Positions 1 through 5,733 of a DNA stretch of 6,098 bases are shown one piece after another. Source of the stretch: Candidatus Shapirobacteria bacterium UBA4062 (GTDB lineage Bacteria > Patescibacteriota > Microgenomatia > UBA12405); the NCBI GenBank assembly GCA_002382075.1, contig DFZG01000042.1, positions 1 through 6,098 of the forward strand, read 5' to 3'. Numbering within the stretch: position 1 is the stretch's first letter; each line of letters opens with the position of its first letter. Position numbers and translations under genes: made by a program. Below the pieces are notes generated by a model. The model did not search any database. It was not told the origin of the DNA and was given only the letters and a program-made list of their open reading frames with translations.

Positions 1-794
1 TTGATCAGTACTCCCCTAGCTCCCTGAATATTGACATCAACCAGGGGTGAATCAATGGCGGATAAAACCGCTTTTTTAGCTTTGTTTGGACCTTCGGCTT
101 CACCGACTCCCATAAGGGCTGAGCCAGCATTGCTCATGACAGATTTGATATCAGCAAAATCAAGGTTGATAAGACCCGGGGTAGTAATTAAATCAGCGAT
201 GGCTTTGGTGCCTTTGTTTAAGACCGAGTCGGCAATTTTGAAGGCTTCAAGTAAGGTAACTTTATCGTTGACAACTTCCATGACTTTTTGATTGGGGATG
301 ACAATGAGAGTGTCAACATTGTCTCGAAGTAGACTTATCCCCTCTTCGGCATTGGTCATTCGGCGGGTACCTTCAAAAAGAAAAGGTTTGGTAACAACAG
401 CGATGGTTAGGATATTGAGTTCTTTTTTGGCAATTTGGGCAATGATGGGGGCGGCTCCGGTGCAGGTTCCTCCACCCATGCCTCCGGTAATAAAAACCAT
501 GTCGGTGCCTTCAAGGACTTCTTTGATTCTTTCGGTTGATTCTTTGGCGGCTTCTTGACCCATAACAGGATTTCCTCCGGCTCCAAGACCTTTAGTGAGT
601 TTTTCCCCAATTTGAATTTTTATATCGGCGAGTGAATTTAATAGAGCTTGGGAGTCAGTATTGACGGCAATAAACTCGACACCTTGAATTGATTCTTCGG
701 ATATCATCGAATTTATGGCGTTGTTTCCACCACCACCAACTCCGATGACTTTGATTTTGGCAAATTGTCCGGTTAGAGTTTTGATTAATGGCAT
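1..794 (-). CDS. ftsZ: Cell division GTPase FtsZ, 3'-truncated by window edge
   Basis: FtsZ is the tubulin-like GTPase that polymerises at midcell into the Z-ring. The reading frame runs from an ATG at 794-792 to the left edge, giving 264 codons. The remaining C-terminal part, including any tail that would bind FtsA, lies outside. Visible motifs are the nucleotide-binding GVGGGGNNA (residues 18-26), VNTD (44-47), the tubulin signature region GMGGGTCTGAAP (105-116), FEGTRRM (140-146), and the T7 loop NLDFADI (210-216) with Asp212 and Asp215. The match to typical FtsZ is strong through SNAGSALMG (221-229). The oddity is Cys111 where the signature normally has Gly (GGGTGTG). The ATG shares one base with the ftsA stop (TAATG), and there is no Shine-Dalgarno sequence upstream. 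Gly, Ala and Thr codons ending in C or A make this gene locally less G-poor on the coding strand than its neighbours. Confidence 0.97.
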   Translation of the reverse strand, partial: MPLIKTLTGQFAKIKVIGVGGGGNNAINSMISEESIQGVEFIAVNTDSQALLNSLADIKIQIGEKLTKGLGAGGNPVMGQEAAKESTERIKEVLEGTDMVFITGGMGGGTCTGAAPIIAQIAKKELNILTIAVVTKPFLFEGTRRMTNAEEGISLLRDNVDTLIVIPNQKVMEVVNDKVTLLEAFKIADSVLNKGTKAIADLITTPGLINLDFADIKSVMSNAGSALMGVGEAEGPNKAKKAVLSAIDSPLVDVNIQGARGVLI

Positions 795-796
795 TA
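792..796 (-). promoter_or_regulatory. TAATG stop/start overlap, ftsA to ftsZ
   Basis: The TAA stop of ftsA and the ATG of ftsZ share one base. The upstream coding-strand sequence is CT-rich (CCTCTCCTTCCT), the opposite of a Shine-Dalgarno sequence, so ftsZ translation probably depends on ribosomes finishing ftsA or on an unstructured leaderless-like context. FtsZ is normally needed in large excess over FtsA, so an unseen internal promoter or mRNA processing site may exist. Confidence 0.65.
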
Positions 797-2047
797 AGGA
801 AGGAGAGGTTCAAGTAAATTTTTAATTTTTCCAAATAGCCCATCGAAAGACACTTTTGTTTTTTTGGAAGTGAAGTTTTTTTGATTAAATTTGGAATCAT
901 TGATACTGTACATTAAAAGTCCTAGGGTGGAAGTGTAGGCTGGGTTAATAATATCGTCAACAATACCACCTACTTTTGGAGGAACAGCGATTCTTAGAGG
1001 TAAGGGAATGATTTGGCCACAGATGTCTTTGATAGAAACTGTCTGAGAACCACCCCCAGTAAGGACAATTCCGGCTGGGATTGAATCATAAAAATTACTA
1101 TTTTGAATCTGCTCACTAATTAGGGTAAAAATTTCTTCAAGTCGCGGTTTGATAATGCCGTTAATGGCAGTTTGGCAAGAGATTTTTTGTTTGCTATCAG
1201 ACTCAAGGCCGAACTGACTAATATCAATTTCATCCTCAAATTTTTTGTTTTCGATAATTTTACCCAGTCTAATTTTGATTTTTTCGGAATCGTTTAGGGA
1301 AAATCTAAGACCTATAGCCAAGTCGTTGGTGACATTGTTGGCACCTAAAGGGAGAACGGCTGAGTAGGCAGGTGAGCCCTCGGAAAATATTGTTATTGAG
1401 GTGGCAGTACCACCAATATCGATTAGGGCAACACCAAGCTCTTTTTCGGTTTCGGTTAGAGATGAATAGGCTGTAGCTAATCCGGAATAAACCAAGGAAT
1501 TTATTTTTAATCCAATTTCGTCAAGACATTTTCGAAGATTTTTTAAGGCGGAGGTAGAAGCCAAAATCAAATGAGCTTCAACTTCTAATCTAATGCCATT
1601 CATACCAATGGGGTCATTAACCCCCTCTTGGCCATCAACAGTGTAGATTCTGGGTATGACATGGATAATTTCTTTACCGGCAGGCAAAGAGATGGCTTTG
1701 GCGGCTTCGATAACCCGGCTGACATCTTCTTGGGTTATTTCGTTGTTGGGTGAACTGATGGCGACAACCCCTTTTGAATTGAGAGAGTCAATATGAGGAG
1801 CGGTAATAGAAACAGTGGCGGAATTTATTTGAAAACCAGCCATTCTTTCGGCTGATTCAATGCTTTGGGTGATGGTGCTTACGGCTTGTTCAAGATTGAT
1901 AATCTGGCCTTTTCGGAAGCCGGTGGCGGGAAAAGAGGATACAGCCACAACATTGTGACGCTCTTCTGATTCAAAATATTGGCCGATAATAGTAGTTACT
2001 TTACTGGTGCCGATATCGATGCCGCTAATTATTTTTGAGTTTTGCAT
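794..2047 (-). CDS. ftsA: Cell division protein FtsA (actin-like membrane tether)
   Basis: FtsA is the actin-fold ATPase that anchors FtsZ filaments to the inner face of the membrane and signals to the downstream divisome. The product is 417 residues, normal for the family. The phosphate-1 motif is at residues 9-22 (GIDIGTSKVTTIIG). The FtsA-specific 1C subdomain lies roughly at 85-165. The phosphate-2 motif is IDIGGTATSITIF (209-221), and the adenosine motif is IVLTGGGSQ (327-335). After a polar linker the protein ends in a short amphipathic stretch (about 401-417, GLFGKIKNLLEPLLP), as expected of the membrane-targeting helix. The ATG at 2047-2045 places the first actin strand six residues in, so the start is secure. 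The 5' end overlaps the ftsQ-like gene by 23 bp and the stop overlaps the ftsZ start by one base. There is no clear ribosome binding site. Confidence 0.97.
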   Translation of the reverse strand: MQNSKIISGIDIGTSKVTTIIGQYFESEERHNVVAVSSFPATGFRKGQIINLEQAVSTITQSIESAERMAGFQINSATVSITAPHIDSLNSKGVVAISSPNNEITQEDVSRVIEAAKAISLPAGKEIIHVIPRIYTVDGQEGVNDPIGMNGIRLEVEAHLILASTSALKNLRKCLDEIGLKINSLVYSGLATAYSSLTETEKELGVALIDIGGTATSITIFSEGSPAYSAVLPLGANNVTNDLAIGLRFSLNDSEKIKIRLGKIIENKKFEDEIDISQFGLESDSKQKISCQTAINGIIKPRLEEIFTLISEQIQNSNFYDSIPAGIVLTGGGSQTVSIKDICGQIIPLPLRIAVPPKVGGIVDDIINPAYTSTLGLLMYSINDSKFNQKNFTSKKTKVSFDGLFGKIKNLLEPLLP

Positions 2048-2426
2048 AAGGATGACTTAAACCAAGGTCAATAAAGCTAATTTGGTTACCTTTAATTTTA
2101 GCGACTTTTATGGCTTTTTGTAAGATGGCAACTTGAGAGTAAATATCCTTTTTTGTGGAGATTATGACACTGGTAGTGTGGTTATTTTGATTTAGGAGAA
2201 AGTGAATTTCTTGAAGGTGGGGTTTATATTCTATTTGGGAGATATCTTGATTGATTCCGGAAATATGGGTTGCTTTAATAAAATCGTTGTAAATTTTTTG
2301 ATTTAAATTATCTTGGTTTAAAGGTGAAGAAAAAGTTTTAGAACTGGGAATTAAAAAAATATTGGAGATTAAAATTAAAAGAACAATGATGGATGAGGGT
2401 AGAAGAATTTTAAGTAAGGGTTTCAT
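2025..2426 (-). CDS. Minimal FtsQ/DivIB-like division protein
   Basis: A 133-residue protein with a short basic N-terminus, one membrane segment (about residues 7-27) and an extracytoplasmic domain of about 105 residues. This is the single-pass topology of FtsQ/DivIB, which holds FtsL and FtsB in the divisome. Homology is supported by position, between murG and ftsA, and by the C-terminal end: VIISTKKDIYSQVAILQKAI (87-106), then KGNQISFIDLGLSHPYAKL (112-130). This resembles the last helix and strand of the FtsQ beta domain, commonly ending in an IDLR-type strand. Bacterial FtsQ is usually 220-280 residues with a POTRA domain after the membrane segment. Here only about 60 residues separate membrane and C-terminal motif, too few for POTRA plus a full beta domain. 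The gene ends in TAG and overlaps murG by 17 bp and ftsA by 23 bp. The call rests on weak similarity plus synteny; an unrelated bitopic protein is possible. Confidence 0.72.
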   Translation of the reverse strand: MKPLLKILLPSSIIVLLILISNIFLIPSSKTFSSPLNQDNLNQKIYNDFIKATHISGINQDISQIEYKPHLQEIHFLLNQNNHTTSVIISTKKDIYSQVAILQKAIKVAKIKGNQISFIDLGLSHPYAKLKNN

Positions 2427-3477
2427 GACAGAGTTTTAAGAGTTTGGGGTTATTTTTAATGGAAATAGTTACTTTTTTTTGAGTAATATTTGAAAGCCGG
2501 TTAATTGAATTTTGGAGTTTTTTGAGAGTGAGCTGGTTTTGTTTAACTACAAGAGTGTGTTTGGGTAGACTTCGTTTTACCCAAAGGGCATTTTTTACCT
2601 GTTCGTTTTGTTGGGTTTTGGGCAAGGGAATTAAAATTGAAGTTTTGTTTAAGGCAACAATCTCTTGGGAGGTATTGGCACCGGAACGGCTGATGATTAT
2701 TTGGCTGTTGTTTAAAATCCAGCCAATGTCGGATGTGTCGACATAATCGATGCAAAGATAATTTTTTAAATTAATGTTTTTGTATTCTTCAAATTCGAGT
2801 GGTCCGGTCTGGTGTATAAAAAAATATTTAGGAAATTTTTTGGCTAAATCAGGAACCAGGAGGTTAATGCTATGTGAACCCTGATTTCCGGCAGTTATAT
2901 AAATTATGGGTTTGCTGATTTTTAAGGATTGAAAAAGAACTGACTTTTGTTTATAAATTTCGGGTCGTAACAAATTTCCGGTAAAAATTTGTTTTTGGGA
3001 ATATTTTTTTTGAGGAAAGGAAAGGGCGGTAAAATCTGTAAAAAATGAATTAATTTTGGTTGAAAGGGATAAAGTGTTGGTTTGTTCGTGGGTAATTGAG
3101 GGAATTTTTAAAAAATTACTGGCGATTACAACTGGGACGGAAATATAGCCACCAAAGGAAACACAAATATCCGGTTTAATTTGTTTGATGAGTTTTAAAG
3201 ATTTATTAAAGGCAGAAAAGGTTTGAGGAATGCCCTTGAGAGTGTTTGGAAACCAGCGTCGATCAAATTTACCGCAGTTTAAGCCATAAAAAAGAATATT
3301 TTTTTGAGGAATTATTTTGGATTCGATTGAGGGATGTTTATTTTGAGTGGAATTGTAGTTACGGCCAATATAAAATATTTTCCAATTAATCGTCTTGTCC
3401 TTTTTTAGTTGATCGATGAAGGCTAGGGCTGGTGTCAGATGAGTGCCGGTGAGAATTATTTTTTTGTTGGGTATCAC
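2410..3477 (-). CDS. murG: MurG, lipid I to lipid II GlcNAc transferase
   Basis: MurG is a peripheral membrane GT-B glycosyltransferase that adds GlcNAc from UDP-GlcNAc to lipid I, making lipid II. It has 355 residues, the usual size. The N-terminal domain opens with KKIILTGTHLTPALAF (5-20); His13 aligns with the conserved His of the family GGTGGH loop, but most loop glycines are missing. The second motif FGGYISVP (108-115) and ITHEQTN (128-134) fit well. In the C-terminal domain, ITAGNQGSHSIN (194-205), SRSGANTSQEI (263-273, with Glu272 as the likely UDP-ribose ligand) and TQQNEQVKNA (288-297) match the donor site. The start is GTG at 3477; no internal Met exists, and the first strand begins only a few residues in, so a later start is excluded. 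The first 92 bases also encode the FtsW tail. The 3' end overlaps the ftsQ-like gene by 17 bp. Confidence 0.94.
   Translation of the reverse strand: MIPNKKIILTGTHLTPALAFIDQLKKDKTINWKIFYIGRNYNSTQNKHPSIESKIIPQKNILFYGLNCGKFDRRWFPNTLKGIPQTFSAFNKSLKLIKQIKPDICVSFGGYISVPVVIASNFLKIPSITHEQTNTLSLSTKINSFFTDFTALSFPQKKYSQKQIFTGNLLRPEIYKQKSVLFQSLKISKPIIYITAGNQGSHSINLLVPDLAKKFPKYFFIHQTGPLEFEEYKNINLKNYLCIDYVDTSDIGWILNNSQIIISRSGANTSQEIVALNKTSILIPLPKTQQNEQVKNALWVKRSLPKHTLVVKQNQLTLKKLQNSINRLSNITQKKVTISIKNNPKLLKLCHETLT
3386..3477 (-). other. 92-bp dual-coding overlap of ftsW 3' end and murG 5' end
   Basis: These bases are read in two frames on the same strand: the last 30 codons of ftsW plus its TAA stop, and the first 30 codons of murG. 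The murG side is constrained, since it encodes the first Rossmann strand and the HLTPALA loop. The ftsW side encodes only a polar tail beyond the last membrane helix. The likely history is that an ftsW stop codon was lost and translation ran on into murG until the next in-frame stop, though the alternative of a sequencing error in the ftsW tail cannot be excluded from one sequence. Confidence 0.85.
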
Positions 3478-4555
3478 TGTTTGAGTATAACAAGGATTGA
3501 TTATTTTTTTCGATATTTTTTACTAATCCGATAGCAGCGTATAGGGCCATGAGTGATGAGCCGCCGTAGGAAATAAAGGGAAGGGGGATGCCGGTGAGAG
3601 GAATCAAGGAGGCGACGGCAAAAATATTAATTAGGGCTTGATAAGCAATCCAACAGGCTATGCCGACTATTATTAATGACTGATATTGGTCTTTAATAAG
3701 CCGGCCAATTTTTAGAAGATAAAAAATAAGGACTAAGTAGAGATAAATTATGATAGTGATGCCGATAAAACCGGTTTCTTCACCAATGACGGCCAAAATG
3801 GAGTCGGTGGACAGTTTTGGAAGAAATTTATATTTTTGGTCTGAGTTAGCAAACCCTTTGCCAAACAAGCCTCCGGAGGCAATGGCAATGGTGATTTGCT
3901 GACTGTGATAGGAAATTGATTGCTCGTCTTGTGGGTTAAGTAAGGTTTGGAGTCTGGCTTGGCGGTAAGGTGAGGTAACAATTAAAATTATTCCCATAAG
4001 TACAGCAAAAGTGCTGATTGTAAAAATCGCCAAAATGTTGCCACCGGAAAGGTAAAAAAGAGAAAAAATAATAGCGGTAATCAAAATAGCAGTACTGAGG
4101 TTGGGCTCAAGAATAATTAAGATTAAGGCGGGTGAGAGGTAGATAATTAAGTTTTTAGTGTGTCGATATTTTTCTTGAGAAAACATGTAAGCAAAAAAAA
4201 TAATAGAAGTTAATTTATATATTTCTGAAGGCTGAAAACTGATAAAACCTAAATTTATCCAGCGACTAGCTCCGAGAGTAGTAGTACCCAGTTGGGGAAC
4301 AAAAACTAATACTAGTAACAAGAGAGAGAAAAGATAGGTGGGGGTGACATATTTGGTAATAATTTCTAGGTCTATTTTTGAGGCAATAAAATATGTTACC
4401 AAACTGATGGGTATCCAAGTGAGTTGTTTTTTAAGAAAAAAGAATTGATCGCCAATGGTGGAACTGGCTTCGGAAAGGGAGGAGATAGCAATGAAAAAAA
4501 CGCCGATTAAGGTTAGTAACAAAACAGAAATAATGAGTGGTGATTTTTTGGTCAC
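3386..4555 (-). CDS. ftsW: FtsW-type SEDS peptidoglycan polymerase
   Basis: A polytopic membrane protein of 389 residues of the SEDS family, which polymerises lipid II glycan strands with a class B PBP. About ten hydrophobic segments are visible, from residue 8 to about 348. Family motifs are LGASRWINLGFISFQPSE (94-111), EPNLSTAIL (150-158), ASGGLFGKGF (226-235) and LPKLSTDSILAVIGEETG (245-262). Asp251 in the last motif corresponds to the essential extracellular-loop Asp of RodA/FtsW. LTGIPLPFISYGGSS (320-334) follows. FtsW is preferred over RodA because of linkage to murG, ftsA and ftsZ; the sequence alone does not fully separate them. After the last membrane segment comes a polar, Ser/Asn/Gln/His-rich tail (about 350-389) that ends inside murG. 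The start is GTG, overlapping the ATP-grasp stop as GTGA; no Shine-Dalgarno sequence is seen. Confidence 0.94.
   Translation of the reverse strand: MTKKSPLIISVLLLTLIGVFFIAISSLSEASSTIGDQFFFLKKQLTWIPISLVTYFIASKIDLEIITKYVTPTYLFSLLLLVLVFVPQLGTTTLGASRWINLGFISFQPSEIYKLTSIIFFAYMFSQEKYRHTKNLIIYLSPALILIILEPNLSTAILITAIIFSLFYLSGGNILAIFTISTFAVLMGIILIVTSPYRQARLQTLLNPQDEQSISYHSQQITIAIASGGLFGKGFANSDQKYKFLPKLSTDSILAVIGEETGFIGITIIIYLYLVLIFYLLKIGRLIKDQYQSLIIVGIACWIAYQALINIFAVASLIPLTGIPLPFISYGGSSLMALYAAIGLVKNIEKNNQSLLYSNSDTQQKNNSHRHSSDTSPSLHRSTKKGQDD
4552..4555 (-). promoter_or_regulatory. GTGA stop/start overlap, ATP-grasp to ftsW
   Basis: The TGA stop of the ATP-grasp gene overlaps the GTG start of ftsW. No purine-rich ribosome site precedes the GTG; the preceding 20 coding-strand bases are pyrimidine- and A-rich. 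This physically ties the unassigned ligase to the septal polymerase gene and implies translational coupling. Confidence 0.7.
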
Positions 4556-5733
4556 GATGATTTGAAAAGACTGAGAATGTGAGGTTTGATTTTAATAGGA
4601 TTCAGGCTGTCGGAAAAAGCGATATTTTGGCTTATTTTTTGGAAAGTGTGGGTTGTGTTATTTTTGTAGATAATTTCTGAACCAACTAATTGTTTATTTT
4701 CAAATCTTTTTTGTTGGGTGGGGACATCGATTTCAAGTTGAGGGTTAGTAAAGGCGAGAAGGTGAAAATAAAATAAAGGGTCGAGGTTTTGAGAAATTTC
4801 CATATGAGTATAAAGAGCAAAAGAAGCAGTAAGTCGGGGATTACATTCTAGGATAAATACTTGATCTTGGCTGACAAAAAAATCTAAACCAAAAAAACCA
4901 AGATAATTGTTTTTAGAAAGAATTTGGGAAAATTTTTGGGTTAACGAGTTTACTTGGGATATAACGTAATCTGGGGCTAAAGACGGCCATTGACGACCGA
5001 CGGTAGCAAAGGGATTACTAGTAAAAGGAGTGAGGCCAGTGTATTGGAGGGCGGGAGGGCTTTGAATAAGACCTTTTGGAGTAAGACAACAATTGTTTAA
5101 AAGTGAATAACCTTGAAGATAGGTAGATAATTTAACTGGTGAATTTTGAGGGGCATGGGAAAGAGCTTCGGAGTAGGAGCTAACTAAAAAAGTACTGTTG
5201 CCAGCCCAACCAAAATGGGTTTGGAGAACCAGGTTTTTTCCCAATTCAGATTGAGTCTTATTAAAATTGTCAGAATTGAGTGTAATAATTTGTGATGGAA
5301 TGGTGGGCAATTGAGATTCGTCACAAATTTTTTGAAATTGAATTTTGTCTTCAAAGAAGCGGTTAATTTTGGCGGGGTTGGCTATTAGTTTCCAGGAATG
5401 TTGTTGGCAAAGTTTTTCGATTCTGGCTGATGGTTTGAAAGGAACAATGGCGGCTTTAGTGTTGGTTTGTTGGCAAATTTGATTGATGTATTCGATAGTT
5501 TTTGACTCAGAGAGTAATCTGCCGGAATTTTTTTGCTGTAAACTAACCCCCTGCTCTTCTAAACAAAAGTAAGGAATTTTTTGTGATTGTAATAATTTTT
5601 GTGAATCATTTTTGTAGGCATAAACTGGATAGAAATTGTTTAAGTATGGGTGAAGGTTGATATCTAAATAGTTTTCGACGATTAAGAAGAAGAAGGAATA
5701 GTCGCTATTATGGAGAGTTTGAGAAAGGTTCAT
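4552..5733 (-). CDS. ATP-grasp ligase of unknown substrate
   Basis: A 393-residue ATP-grasp protein. Such enzymes activate a carboxylate as acyl phosphate and join it to an amine, thiol or other nucleophile. Residues 1-115 form a pre-ATP-grasp-like region. The ATP-grasp core then shows EDKIQFQKICDESQLP (128-143), the usual Lys-containing helix, a glycine-containing loop VLQTHFGWAGNSTFLV (169-184), and the metal/phosphate motif GLDFFVSQDQVFILECNPR (282-300), with Glu296, Asn298 and Arg300 as the expected Mg-ATP ligands. All key residues are present, so it should be active. It does not look like D-Ala-D-Ala ligase, carbamoyl phosphate synthase or biotin carboxylase. It starts with ATG overlapping the upstream PLP enzyme stop (ATGA) and ends overlapping the ftsW start (GTGA), so it sits in the same transcription unit as both. 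Substrate cannot be read from the sequence; peptidoglycan-precursor or amino-acid ligation is a guess from context. Confidence 0.88.
   Translation of the reverse strand: MNLSQTLHNSDYSFFFLIVENYLDINLHPYLNNFYPVYAYKNDSQKLLQSQKIPYFCLEEQGVSLQQKNSGRLLSESKTIEYINQICQQTNTKAAIVPFKPSARIEKLCQQHSWKLIANPAKINRFFEDKIQFQKICDESQLPTIPSQIITLNSDNFNKTQSELGKNLVLQTHFGWAGNSTFLVSSYSEALSHAPQNSPVKLSTYLQGYSLLNNCCLTPKGLIQSPPALQYTGLTPFTSNPFATVGRQWPSLAPDYVISQVNSLTQKFSQILSKNNYLGFFGLDFFVSQDQVFILECNPRLTASFALYTHMEISQNLDPLFYFHLLAFTNPQLEIDVPTQQKRFENKQLVGSEIIYKNNTTHTFQKISQNIAFSDSLNPIKIKPHILSLFKSS
5730..5733 (-). promoter_or_regulatory. ATGA stop/start overlap, PLP enzyme to ATP-grasp
   Basis: On the coding strand the TGA stop of the PLP enzyme and the ATG of the ATP-grasp gene share ATGA. 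Such overlaps are a classic arrangement for termination-reinitiation coupling. The nearest purine run, GGGG, lies a few bases upstream but is not a good Shine-Dalgarno match. Coupling would tend to keep the two products in step. Confidence 0.7.

Noticed and set aside
31..558. Two abutting plus-strand open frames of 86 and 88 codons
   Set aside because: Both lie wholly antisense to ftsZ, whose minus-strand frame gives an unambiguous FtsZ protein. Their products are low-information and match no family I recognise.
407..610. Minus-strand 67-codon frame rich in Pro and Glu
   Set aside because: It is the ftsZ signature region read in another frame; the Pro run comes from the GGA/GCC-rich codons of the glycine motif.
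655..900. Minus-strand 81-codon frame containing a run of four Trp
   Set aside because: The Trp run is the FtsZ glycine loop (GGT/GGA codons) read out of frame, and the rest is the end of ftsA out of frame.
2522..2755. Open frames on both strands inside murG
   Set aside because: They overlap the conserved donor-site region of MurG in other frames and have no recognisable domain; they are shadows of the real gene.
3748..3981. Minus-strand 77-codon frame inside ftsW
   Set aside because: It is an out-of-frame reading of the conserved FtsW region containing the catalytic-loop motif; there is no independent support.
4082..4108. EPNLSTA in FtsW in place of the common QPDLGTA, suggesting loss of a catalytic Asp
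   Set aside because: The essential SEDS Asp is the one in the later STDSILAVIGEE motif (Asp251), which is present. NLSTA-type variants at this earlier position also occur, to my recollection, in FtsW of some Firmicutes.
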